From Jacaranda mimosifolia (Eukaryota > Streptophyta > Magnoliopsida > Lamiales > Bignoniaceae), in the NCBI GenBank assembly GCA_018894105.1, contig CM032128.1:28171299-28235298 (forward strand): a stretch of 64,000 nucleotides of DNA, written 5' to 3'. Each line of letters opens with the position of its first letter. The first letter of the stretch is position 1. The position numbers and the translations under genes are program-made. The notes beneath the pieces are model-generated. The model had not been told where the DNA came from. It saw nothing but the letters and a program-made list of their open reading frames with translations, and did no database searches. Shown piece after piece: positions 34,336-45,197 of the stretch.

Positions 34336-35009
34336 TGAAGCAAATGATCGATTAAATGATAAGTTTTTGATTTTCCTATTATCACTTATCAATTATTCAA
34401 ATATCTATAGGAATAACAATATTTAAGCATATATTTAATCATACATTATTTGATCGTAAATTTTATTCTTTCATAAAGCCCAAAAGCAAACATAATTTCG
34501 AATTATTTTCAATTGAAAGATACAATAGCCCAATAACATATATTTTATGATGCATATAAACACACACTCAAAATATATTATAAACCTAAAGATGAAGATA
34601 ATAATATATATTGTTCAAGTAAATAGAAGAGATAAATACATTTTAAAGACAAATAAAAATCAAAAAATCTTTTGCTTTTTTCTTAAATATTCATTTATCT
34701 TTGTCTCTTTATCTCAATCTCTTTGAAGTCAAAGATTTTAACTGTTTTGTGACTTTTTGTAAAGCTGTAGAGGTTTTCTTTGGCTAGATCCTTATAAATA
34801 TATTTTCAAACAAATACAATAGAAGTGTTCTAATGGATCTAACCTAATTATAAAATATTTGATTGTAAATATGGGACTAAAGTTTTATTTTAAACTTTCA
34901 TGTAATTAAAATAGGTAAACAATTTTGAATACATAAAAAAAAATTATTACAAAAATTAAAAAGTATATATGAAAATTGGGGGGATTATTACACTACTAAA
35001 AAATAGGGT

Positions 35010-35370
35010 TTTAGTGACCACTCCATGCGGTCACTAATTTGTGACAACTTGTGACCGCTTTGTGAACAATTTTATTTGAAACTTTGAAAGAAAAATTAGT
35101 AATAGATTAGTGACCGATTTGTGACGAAATTAGTGACCCAAAACATGGTGGTCACTACTCGGTCATTAAATTAGTGACCCATTTTCCTTGGGTCACAAAA
35201 GCGGTCATAAATTAGTGACCGATTTTTTTTAGACCACTAAAGCAATCATTAATCAGTGACCCATTTTTCTTGGATCGCATAAGTGGTTATTAAATTCTCC
35301 AATTTCTTTAACCTGGGTCAATTAGTGACCATGTACAGAGCAGTCATAAATCCATCACAAATTTTTAAAT
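35010..35370. repeat. Left subterminal repeats of the CACTA element
   Basis: More than ten copies of 'tagtgacc', 'gtgaccg' or 'ggtcac' in both orientations. They match a similar block at 37560-37925. Confidence 0.85.
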
Positions 35371-36940
35371 AAAATTTGAACAAATTTGGAATGAGCGGAA
35401 ATCGAACCCACGACATCAATAAAAATTTTACTTTTACAATCAATTAGACCATAAGGCAACTTTGTATTTTTATTTTTTTTTGTTTAATTTTTTTATCCAA
35501 CACATAAACTCCTTGTAGGGCTGTAAATAGAAATTCAAAAATTAGTTTTCCACTCGCATTCAAATAAAAAATTAACTAAATTAAGAATAATTAATTTTTT
35601 AATTCTAAAATAAAATAATAAAATACTAAAACTATTAACTAGCTAAAGACACATTAAGAAAGTGTTTGGCTAAACTTATTTAAAATATCTTATAAGCTCA
35701 TACATCTTATAAAATATTTTTGGAGCTCCTGCATCTTATAAGATTTTTTTAATTTTATAAAATGCTAGATCTTTTTTTAAAAATAAGTTCTCAAAGTGCT
35801 TGGATAATAAGATGTTGGAGTTTATAATGTATTAGTAATGACAATTTTGTAATTAATATGATAAAAATTCAGTGAGCTTGTTAATATCTTAAAAATAAGT
35901 TAATAACTCCTTACTTTTTTAGAAAAGCTTATAAGTTTCTAACATCTTATTTTAGAATCTTTATAAGCATTTTTCTTAAAAAGATTACAAAATGTTTTTT
36001 GATATCTTATAAGCTACCAAACATCTTATAATATGCCTTAAGAAGCTTATAAACTCACTCAAACAACTTTTAAATTGATTTAGTTGAATGACTATATGCA
36101 TCTTTTGTCCCTTAGTAGTAGTTATAAATTCATATGCATGCAGAATATCATGAAATTAATGAATTAGTTTATAGTCATTTTCTAATGGTCATTCTAGTGT
36201 TGGAAAGCTTTATAGTTATGCCATAAATTCCTCCTCTGCCGTAATATATTCCTTTTGGTACATATGCTGAATAGTGTATTTTAGTTCAAGAAACGGAGAG
36301 AGTAAGAGGTCGGCCCTTGTTGCAAGTTAATGAACCTCATTGTTGTAGATTTTAACATTTGCCAAACTTCTAATCTTGGTGGCAATATATTAGCAAAGAA
36401 GCCCAGATTTTCTCTAAGAGGCCATGAATGTGTATCCTTGAACACATGCATGTAGGCCACTCCAACCATGTTCAGATAAAGTTGAAGCTCCACTCACACT
36501 GCGCTCTTTTTGTATATGTGTTGGAGACTTATTTTGATTGCATCCAAAAAAATAAATAGTTTTTGTCAGCATACTCTCTTTTCCTTGCTTGATATCTTGG
36601 TGTACATGTTTATGTGCTTTTGTATGCTTACATTATACACTAGAAGTTGTTTTCACAGGACAAATTGCAGCAATCTATTGTGTTCATTAGCCTATCTTCT
36701 TTTAATTTGACAAAGAATGCTCCTAAAATAAATGGAAAATGATGAAGAATTAGTGTAACTGAGTACTCTGATTGTAGGTATTTAAACTGATGGTTTCTTG
36801 TTGAACTAATTAGATATATAGTTGGCACTTGATGGAGTAGTTGTCTTCAATTGGCTTTTACTTTCCTGTTTGGTCAAAAATTAGTTCTGAGATGGTTGTT
36901 CTAAGATATTTTCCCTCAAAAATTGTTTTTCTGTTTGTAG

Positions 36941-37242
36941 GACTTTAGAAAGATTGATCTTGACCAATGGGAGTTTGCCACGAGGAGTCTATTTGAGGAC
37001 AGAGACATTTGCTAAAGAATATACACAGGCAAAAACTACTCCACAACCATTCAGGTCAAGGAAATGTAGTTCCATTAACTGACTCGGAGAGAGATGAGTT
37101 TGAAAAGGAGATTGAAAAGTTGAAACAAGAAAATGTTTCGCTTCAGTCGGTGGTAGAGAGGCATAAACAAAAGAATCAAGGAAATCAGAATCAACTCAGA
37201 TTATTAGGGCAGACGGTGCAAAATATTGATCAAAGGCAGTGA
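36941..37242 (+). pseudogene. Captured heat-stress transcription factor exon (HSFA4/A5-like)
   Basis: A splice acceptor (CTGTTTGTAG, 36931-36940) is followed by codons FRKIDLDQWEFA, the part of the HSF DNA-binding domain that starts exon 2 in plant HSF genes. The conserved intron position is kept. Then come GQRHLLKNIHRQK and LTDSERDEFEKEIEKLKQEN, continuing into the start of the HR-A coiled coil and ending at QNIDQRQ with a stop. The 'KNIHR' and 'LTDSER' motifs point to class A4/A5. A one-base loss at about 36972-36976 and an in-frame TGA at 36994-36996 break it. Exon 1 is not present. The native protein would activate heat and stress genes; this piece cannot. Confidence 0.85.
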
Positions 37243-37559
37243 TAGTGATTCTAACATGGAAAAATTAAATGTCAATGTGCTTTTTCCTATCGCAATAAAG
37301 GAGGTGATGGTGGAAAAGATAAATATTTCTCTATTAATTTGACATGCTTGGATTTAATGAACTTGTTTATATTTTAAAATCTTTGTTTTGTTCATGAATT
37401 TTGATACTATATTATTGAATATGAGCTATTGTTTTGTGTTTTGAAAGGTGAATTATTGTTTTGAATTGTGTGGTTTTATATTGTTATTAATGAAACAAAA
37501 AAAATAGGTTGAATAAAAATATCAAAATCAGCATTAGAAGCTAAAAAATATTTCGAAAA

Positions 37560-37925
37560 TCAGTGACCGCTTAGTAACTACCAAGAGGTCACTAAATGGA
37601 GAAAATTACACACATTATTTTTCAAAATTGTGACTGCAAAGAGCGGTCACAAATCAGTGACCGTAGTGGTCAGTCATTAAGCCGTCACTAATTAGTGACC
37701 GCTTAGTGACTGCTTGTTTACTATATGAAAAGTTTTATACAATCAAATTAGTGACCCAAAATAAATTGTTTGTGACTGATAGGACAAGTGGTCACAAATT
37801 TCAATTTGTGACAAGGTATTTTGTGACCGCGCTTGGCGGTCACAAATGCGAAGCACGGTAACTAACGATGTTACTGACCGTATTTTGGTGGATTAGTGAC
37901 CATTGTTGTGGTCACTAAAGCCAGT
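37560..37925. repeat. Right subterminal repeats of the CACTA element
   Basis: Dense 'gtgaccg', 'ggtcac' and 'tcactaa' words in both orientations, mirroring 35010-35370. Confidence 0.85.
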
Positions 37926-37941
37926 ATTTTTTGTAGTGTTA

Positions 37942-38594
37942 GTAAAATTTCAAGAATATATGAAATAATACAAAAAATAGAAAAATAAAAGTTAATGAAA
38001 AAATATTAAGCAATAATGTAAAAATTATCATCTATTATATATACCAAATAACAACAAATTTTGTTTTATTATTATAATAATTTTTAAAAATTTAGTATTG
38101 GCAAGAATATTGTTTAAGTTATTGTTTTTGATAATATTAGTGACATATATATTGATAATTTAGTGACAATGAAATCTTATCAAAAATTATAGTGATAATA
38201 AAAAGTATCACTAGGTTGTCACTATATATGCATTAATGATCAATAGTGACAACTTAATGTATTCATCATTGTTACTAATAAGATATATTAATTGTGACAT
38301 GCGTGCGCGCACACAGAAATAAGAATCCTCTCCTACTAGGAAATGATCATCTCAATGTTCTAAACGTCCACAATGGACATGGACTACATTGTCTCACAAT
38401 GTTCTAAACCCAACTCACGTAGCATTTTAATGGGTGAGCAGGTATTATTAATTAAAAAATATCATTAATAAAAATTATTGTCACAAACATATATTATTAA
38501 TGACAACTTTCAGATTTTCAAGTATTTTTATCAGTAATTTTACATTTTTTCTATAGTGAAAAGATATTAAAACAAAAAGATTAAGAGATACAGA
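37942..38594. repeat. Remnant of another CACTA-like element
   Basis: The segment has 'agtgaca' / 'tgtcact' words (38140-38300) and ends 'ttttttctatagtg' at 38554-38567, which is the complement of a CACTATAGAAAAAA terminus. No matching left end is visible. It also contains a short GCGCGC-rich word near 38304. There is no coding sequence. Confidence 0.4.
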
Positions 38595-38603
38595 ATCTTA
38601 AAT

Positions 38604-40592
38604 GGGTAAATGTCACTAATAGTCCCTGATGTTTTGATTTTGTATCACTTTAGCCCTCAATCTTTAAAACTTCATCTTTTAGTCCCTAACGTTAATATAT
38701 CGTTTCACTTTAGTCCCTAATATCATTTTTCGGTAATTTTTGGCCGGAAAATTGTCAATTCATAGTTTTATGTTCCACTTTAGTCCCTATATAAGGTTTT
38801 ATGTTCCAATTTAGTCCATATGTTACTTTTTTTTTCTTTTTATAAATATATGTCCATGTGTGTATATATATTTGTGTATAATATATGTGTATATATAATT
38901 GATACTAATATTAGTCACATGCTCATATATTATTATTAATATTTAATAATATATTATTGATATATTAATATCATTTGTGATACTATTGTAATTAATAATA
39001 TTAGTAATATTATTATTGATATGGGATAGCCCAATAGACCCAGCCTAATAACACTCAACTAGGACAGAAGCTGGTCTGATGCTCCTTAAGCAACTCGAAT
39101 ACCCTTAAACCCAACTCGTTTTGGACCACATAGACATTTGACTGCCACTCGACCTCTAGATCCCTATCTGTCGTGGTGGATATTAGCGTTCTTGATTGTC
39201 CAGGTTATAGTTGATAGCCTCCGTTAGGTGGCCTCAATCCTTCAACCAGAATGAGCCTGGTGACCAAGATCCTAGTAGATATTTCTGTTGGAGTGCTCGT
39301 CTTGACCAAAGAGGTCGAGGAGTGACGAAAGCCTTTTGGCCACATTGAATGCCTTGCCAGGCGCCGTGCTGCTGCATTAATAGCGCATGCCACCAACAGT
39401 ACCACCTTTTGCAGCTGTATCAGGCTGGGGAGCGCCTCTAGTGTACCACCTTCTCCTAGGTAGCTGCCTCCTGAAATAATACACAAGCTGGATAAGAATG
39501 GAAAGTCCTCAAGCAAGGACAATGGCCCTTCTTACCCAACAGGGGCATCAAATTGGAAAGTCATCAAGCAAGGACAATGGCCCTTCTTACCCAACAGGGG
39601 CATCAAATTGGAAAGCCCTCAAGCAAGGACAATGGCCCTTCTTGCACAACAGGGGCATCAAAGACATATCAATCTTATCCAGTTGTTTATTGTTTCAAGA
39701 TGCAGCTACCTAGGAGAAGGTGGTACACTAGAGGCACTCCCCAGCCTGACACGGCTGCAAAAGGTGGTACTGTTGGTGGCACGCGCTATTAATACGGCAG
39801 CACGGCGCCTGGCAAGGCATTCAATGTGGCCAAAAGCCTTTCGTCACTCCTCGACCTCTCTGACCTCTCTGGTCAAGACAAGCACTCCAACAAAAATATC
39901 TACTAGGATCTTGGTCACCAGGCTCATTCTGGTTAAAGCTACATAATTCTGGTTGAAGGATTGAGGCCACCTAATAGAGGTTATAAGCTATAACCTGGTC
40001 GATCAAGAACGCTAATATCCACCAGGACAGATAGGGATCCAGTGGTCGAGTAGTAGTCAAATGTCTGCGTGGTCCAAAATGAGTTGGGTTTAAGGGCATT
40101 CGAGCTGCTTAGGGAGCGTCAGACCAGCTCATGTCCTAGTTGAGTGTTATTAGGCTGGGTCTATTGGGCTATCCCATATCAATAATAATATTACTAATAT
40201 TATTAATTACAATAGTATCACAAATGATATTAATATATCAATAATATATTATTAAATATTAATAATAATATATGAGCATATGACTAATATTAGTATCAAT
40301 TATATATACACATATATTATACATAAATATATACACACACATGGACATATATTTATAAAAAGAGAAAAAGTAACATAGGGACTAAATTGGAATATAAAAC
40401 CTTATATAGAGACTAAAGTGGAACATAAAACTATGAATTGACAATTTTCCAGCCAAAAACTACCGAAAAATGATTTTGGGGACTAAAGTGAAACGATATA
40501 TTAACGTTAGGGACTAAAAGATGAAGTTTTAAAGATTGAGGACTAAAGTGATACAAAATCAAAACATCAGGGACCATTAGTGACATTTATCC
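38604..40592. mobile_element. Mutator-like foldback element with chimeric arms
   Basis: The ends GGGTAAATGTC and GGATAAATGTC (complement) are flanked by an exact 9-bp duplication ATCTTAAAT (38595-38603 and 40593-40601), the signature of Mutator-like transposition. The element is almost entirely one long inverted repeat: left arm 38604-39499 and right arm 39670-40592, around a 170-bp loop. The outer 415 bp of each arm are Mutator-like end sequence. The inner part of each arm (39018-39499 reversed, 39670-40181 forward) is gypsy LTR sequence that ends ...CCCATATCA. No transposase is encoded. Open frames at 39205-39522 (minus) and 39608-39946 (plus) are mirror copies of the LTR and not genes. Confidence 0.93.
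39500..39664. repeat. Three 55-bp tandem repeats in the loop
   Basis: The unit 'ggaaagtcctcaagcaagg...' recurs at about 39500, 39555 and 39610. The related solo LTR at 59395-60240 has this unit once (about 59690-59740, opposite strand), so it was amplified in the hairpin loop. Confidence 0.9.
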
Positions 40593-40923
40593 ATCTTAAA
40601 TTTATTTGGGTCTATGGGGAAAATGATGAGAAAATAAATGGGCGAACAAGGTGGCGAATGTGCTGGACAAGAAAAGAGAACCAACTAGGCTTTTCTTTTC
40701 TTTTTCTTTTATTTTCCATCTTTTTGTGAGAAAATTGTATTTTTCTAATTATATTATATTTTCTTTTAAATTTATTTTTCTTAATATTTTTTTCAAAATA
40801 AAAAAATTATTATTATGTTTCTAGACCAAATATTATGTTTGTAGACCAAACATTAAAAAATTTATGTTTTTTCAAACATCTCCATTTTCTTTTCTCACCA
40901 AAATTTGTAGACCAAATATTATC

Positions 40924-41370
40924 TATATCTATATTTATTATAAAAAGAAACCATATTATGTCTCTAGATTGAAAGTTATTTTATGTGAGTTTACAACTTT
41001 TATCCTTCTTTTTTTAAAAATAAAAATAAATATAGAATATCAAGGATGAATTTGAAACTTCATGTACATTTGGGTAGTTATGATATCAAATTTTGAATAT
41101 ACAAATTTGTCCTTCCACTTATTTGATCACCCATTTAACAAAAACTAAGTTATATTTGTAATATACCTATCCAAATAACCACTAAACTCCCTATTACTAC
41201 GTAGTTAAAAACTTTGTTATTTCTCCGGCAACTACCTATATACTCAAGAAATTTTACTTTTATGTGACTATTCTTCATTATGCAAATTAGACGTGTACAT
41301 TTTAAATTCATGTCAATGACCTTTGATATAATAAATGTCATAATAGACATATATAAATAATACATACTCG
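40924..41370 (+). repeat. Dispersed Helitron-like repeat, copy 1
   Basis: It starts 'tctatatttattataaaaagaaacc' and stays alignable with 56027-56400 through words such as 'gatgaatttg', 'tagttatgatatcaaatttt', 'ttttacttttatgtgact' and 'atgcaaatta'. The start resembles the Helitron 5' end pattern. Neither copy encodes a protein. Confidence 0.5.
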
Positions 41371-41975
41371 TAATTTGGACACATTCGATGCATGTGCTAA
41401 AATTTTTATAGTATAAATAAATATTTATTTTTATATAATTTTATTATTTAATAGTTTTAGTATATTTATATAAATTTTTAAATAAATAATAAGAAGAAAT
41501 TATGATAAAATAATAATTGCAAATTATAAAAATGGGTATTGTAAATGGTATTTATCACATTAGTTGTAGTTATGAGGTTTAAACAAAGAAGTGAGTGTAT
41601 TTTAGGTACATTATTAAAAAAAAAAAACCAAAAAAAGGGGTAGACATTTTATTAATAACTAGTAATTGTGGCACATTTGATGTATGTGCTAAATTTTTTG
41701 ACAGCATATAATAAATAAAATGAATATTTATTTTTATTATAATATTAATTTTTTAAGTAACATTTGATATTTATTTAGTTTTTGTAGTATAATAACATAA
41801 AAATTATTATTAGAGGATAATTATGGATATAAAATGTGTTGATTGTAAATGGTAGTTGCTACATAAGTTGAGAATTTAGTTCTTTTTTTTTTTTTTTTTT
41901 TGGGGGGGGGGGGGGGGGGAGGGTAAGGGTATTTTAGGTACATCACACAAAAACATAGCTAAAAAGGGGGAGGTG
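41364..41975. repeat. Imperfect tandem duplication, about 300-bp unit
   Basis: Units starting at about 41364 and 41655 share 'cacattcgatgcatgtgctaaa' / 'cacatttgatgtatgtgctaaa', then an AT-rich body, 'attgtaaatggta', and 'gtattttaggtaca'. Each unit begins with a potential small hairpin (GCACAT...ATGTGC) next to CTAGT on the minus strand in the second unit, like a Helitron 3' end. Confidence 0.5.
41882..41920. repeat. Adjacent T-run and G-run
   Basis: About 20 T followed directly by about 18 G. In the first tandem unit the matching place is a short A-rich/G-rich stretch, so the long homopolymers either grew here or are a sequencing or assembly effect. Confidence 0.8.
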
Positions 41976-42411
41976 ATTTATTAGGGTATTGTTATTTTGC
42001 ATTCCAAAATTTATTATTGACACTCCAATTGATTTTTATTCTATAGGAATTAACCATTAATCCCTTTATTTTCAAAATATCATTTAATTTAAATTATTGG
42101 ACAATTATGCCCTGAGTGTATTATTTATTATCGTATTAAATATAATCTTTGTAGCCTTGATTCATTCCATGCCAAACTTGATAGAACACATAAAAGTAAA
42201 CAGATTATCTCATCTCTAAATTCAATTATCTTATTGAAAATATAACTATGAACTTCAACAGAAAATTGATAGCATCACTACAAAATAGTATATTTTCACA
42301 CCAAAAGGTGGGTCTTATTTTACTTCATAAAGACTATTGTGTAAACTTATTTCAATCAAAAAAGTGAAATAAATGAAGAAAAAGGCACTACACCTTATTA
42401 CTTAGACTTAG

Positions 42412-42839
42412 AGGTGTAAATAAGATAAGATGATTCGCGAATGGTTTGGGCTTGACTTGATGAAAGCCCGTATTCGGCTCAATCTTTTTGAGCCCGAGCC
42501 AAGTTGAGCTCGAGCTTGTCAGTCAAATGAGTCGAGCTGAGCACAATAATATTTGGCTCGAAAAGCTCGTGAGCCTAAACGAGCTTTTTTATTATATATA
42601 TATATATATTGCACACATATATAAAACTTAACGAATCGAGCTTTTCTGCTTCTTTATGATGAGTCTTATCAAGTCAAATTCAATAAGGCTTGTCGAGCCT
42701 TCGTTTATTCCAATGAGCTGAGCTTGAGCTTGGCTGTTTAGGCTTGATCAAGCTTGGCTCGAGCTTGATCTCGCGAATTAATAGACGGGCCGAGCTTGAG
42801 CTTATTAGATTCGGGTTTGACTCGGCTTGTTTACACCCT
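42412..42839. repeat. 428-bp GAGCTCGAGC-rich repeat with inverted ends
   Basis: It begins AGGTGTAAAT and ends GTTTACACCCT (inverted), filled with 'gagctcgagctt', 'ggctcgagc' and complements. It is flanked by an exact 13-bp direct duplication TACTTAGACTTAG at 42399-42411 and 42840-42852. Such 'gtgtaaac...gagccgagc' repeats are common in plant genomes and non-coding; the class (DNA element or retroposon) is uncertain because 13 bp is unusual for a DNA transposon. Confidence 0.75.
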
Positions 42840-43582
42840 TACTTAGACTTAGCAAAAATCACCCATACTTGTGGGTTCTCAAAAAAAATGCAAAAGTGGG
42901 CCTCATTTTCTCCACCTAATAAAATGTAGGTAATTTTACCCCCTGCCTAATTATCTGCAACTTTTTACCCAACCCATGAGTACCCACGAGAGATTCATGA
43001 GTAATCACATATATATATATATTAATATCTCTCTAATTCTTACAAATAATTTGGAGGGTATAACATATTTTTCTATGATAACAACAATGTTTAAGTGGTA
43101 TTTAAATTTTTAATTCAAAAAATTTTTGACATATAATGTGATTTACATTTAAACTTCGAAATATAACATAACTTAAAATTGATAGATGTCTAAACATTTA
43201 AGTTGTACTTTTCGAACTTAAATATTTGATATACTTTAAGTACTTGTTCAATGTAATACTTAAAATTTGTAGCCTCTTTTATTAGTTTTATTAAGGTGAT
43301 TTTGAAAAACATTATGTAAATTAAAAACTACATATATGTAACACCCCTAAATTTTTAATTAGCGAAAGTAAGATTTAAAAATCAAATTTTAATTTGAAAA
43401 TAGAAAATTGGGGCTCAAAATATAAATTAGAAGGACCCAATTGTAAGAAATTTGAAAGTTCATAAGGCTAATTAGTAATAAAATTGGGTCAAATGAGCCA
43501 ATTTAAGGCACTAATGAACTTAGGGACTTAATTGAGAGCTGAGTGAAGAGTTTGGGGCCGTTCTGAAATTTTTGGAAACCCA

Positions 43583-43591
43583 TCTATAAAT
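43583..43591 (+). promoter_or_regulatory. TATA box in the solo LTR
   Basis: CTATAAATA followed by a C-rich leader is the usual LTR promoter layout. Activity is unknown. Confidence 0.45.
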
Positions 43592-45197
43592 AGCAATTCC
43601 CCCCCTCCAATTTTCTTCAAATTTCCACATGCAACCCTCATCATCTTCACTGGCGAACTCCCTTCGAAAACGGCGAAAACTCTGGTATAAACCAACCATT
43701 AGCTTTTTCGTGACGTGGTGAACACAACCATACCCACCACACTCCAAACTGGCTGGTGAAACGCCAAAAAATTTCAACCTGAGGTAGAGCAAGGGCGAAG
43801 GTGACAGGAGCGGTGGTTTCAGTGATTTCTGGGTGCAGCCAGGAGGTGGAAACTAGCGGACTCAGTAAGGAGAAAACGTTGGCAACTTTAATTTTCAGTT
43901 TTGGCCATTGATAGGGAAGGAATTGAAAAGAACGGGTAGCGGTGGCCGGCGGCGGAGTGTGAGGTTTTGAGAGAAATTAGACAGCCATTTGACGGTGAAA
44001 CTCGAAATTGATCTAGAAGCTTTGAAGTACGCGATGAAGCACACGTTCTAGTGCGGCCAGATTCTAGTTCCAATGGTGGCGGTCCGATGCCTTTGGGGCA
44101 GTTTCTTCAAGGCAGTAAGTTGAACACATGCATGCTAATCTCGGATCGTTAATGGGCTCTGAATTCTATTTAATTTGGTAAAATCTTGTTTGAACGATTA
44201 AATGTTTCCCGAACTAATTTGATTAAATTGTTGAGTTAGTTTCTGATGTAAATTTGAGTTAATTAGACCGCATTATGACATTGGACTGGAATAATTAAAT
44301 GTGATTTAGATAAAGTGATATGTGGACCCCGATTTGTTAAAACAAAACTTAACCATTGTTAGTTAAAATAGTTGATGTAATTAAAAACCCTAACTTTTGT
44401 GTAATCTTTCAAGGATTAATTATTAATGGAATATGGTAATTTATTACAATTTAACTGAACTATTACACATAGGTTTGGGCTATTAACTTAAGAAATGATC
44501 AGTAACTCGGAACAAATAAATCCATCATTAATACTATAGCGACAATAGCATGATTAGCATGTTAACCATACGTTATTTTCAGAACCAAATCTCTAAATAT
44601 CATACTAGTTGGAAACATGATGATTTGTTAGAATAATTTAGATAATCGAAATATTCTAGCCTACATTACTGTATTTGAAATGGAGCGAGAACCTGGAATA
44701 GGTAGATATACCTCATAATCAGGAACATCTGACATTTAAGGTATAAATGGTTCAATTATTGTTTAAAGGATACGATACAAGCATTTTAACATTAAGTACA
44801 TTCCTTTGAAATAGGTAAAGAGGAGCCAGGGTCTACAGGGCAGTAGGACAAGAATAGCAATTTCTGTGGGAATTAAGGTGAGGGTAAAGCCTATCTTTCT
44901 TCTGCGAAGTGAACGGTCTTCGATGTTTGAATTTTTTGTATCTGTTCATTGAATTTGATTGTACTCATTTTGATGTCTAGAACTCTTATTATGTTATCCA
45001 TGTTTTTCTGTCCCATATACCTTATAGCCTTGAAAGCTTTCCCCCTATATATGATGATATTTTGGGTCTTGTTGACCAATTTCATTTCATAATCCTGGTC
45101 AAATCGCTCTACATGTCATTTAGATGGCCTTGTCAGCCAATATTTTATGAATTGTACCATTTCATTCAATTTCACATATATGTTTCTGATCAGTATA

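Larger units (their letters stand above)
33186..34990. other. Mixed AT-rich DNA with short transposon fragments
   Basis: Apart from the LINE and hAT fragments listed separately, I see no gene. A C/T-rich simple stretch lies at 33535-33590. Confidence 0.5.
34991..37938. mobile_element. Non-autonomous CACTA transposon carrying a host gene fragment
   Basis: The left end CACTACTAAAAAATAGGG and the right end (complement CACTACAAAAAATACTGG) form CACTA terminal inverted repeats, and both continue into TTTAGTGACCAC. The 3-bp target duplication TTA lies at 34988-34990 and 37939-37941. Many copies of 'agtgacc' / 'ggtcac' fill about 250 bp at each end, the subterminal repeats that CACTA transposases bind. 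There is no transposase gene. The interior (about 35450-37560) includes a heat-stress-factor exon. Confidence 0.92.
40602..41983. other. AT-rich region with Helitron-like repeats, no gene
   Basis: It contains a dispersed repeat (about 40924-41370) that is also present at 56027-56400, and an imperfect tandem pair of about 300 bp after it (listed separately). The open frames here are short and AT-biased. Confidence 0.5.

Noticed and set aside
39205..39946. Mirror-image open frames that look like a conserved protein (also at 59715-60011)
   Set aside because: They are parts of the gypsy LTR repeated in inverted arms. Similarity among them reflects repeat copying, with no start signal or domain.
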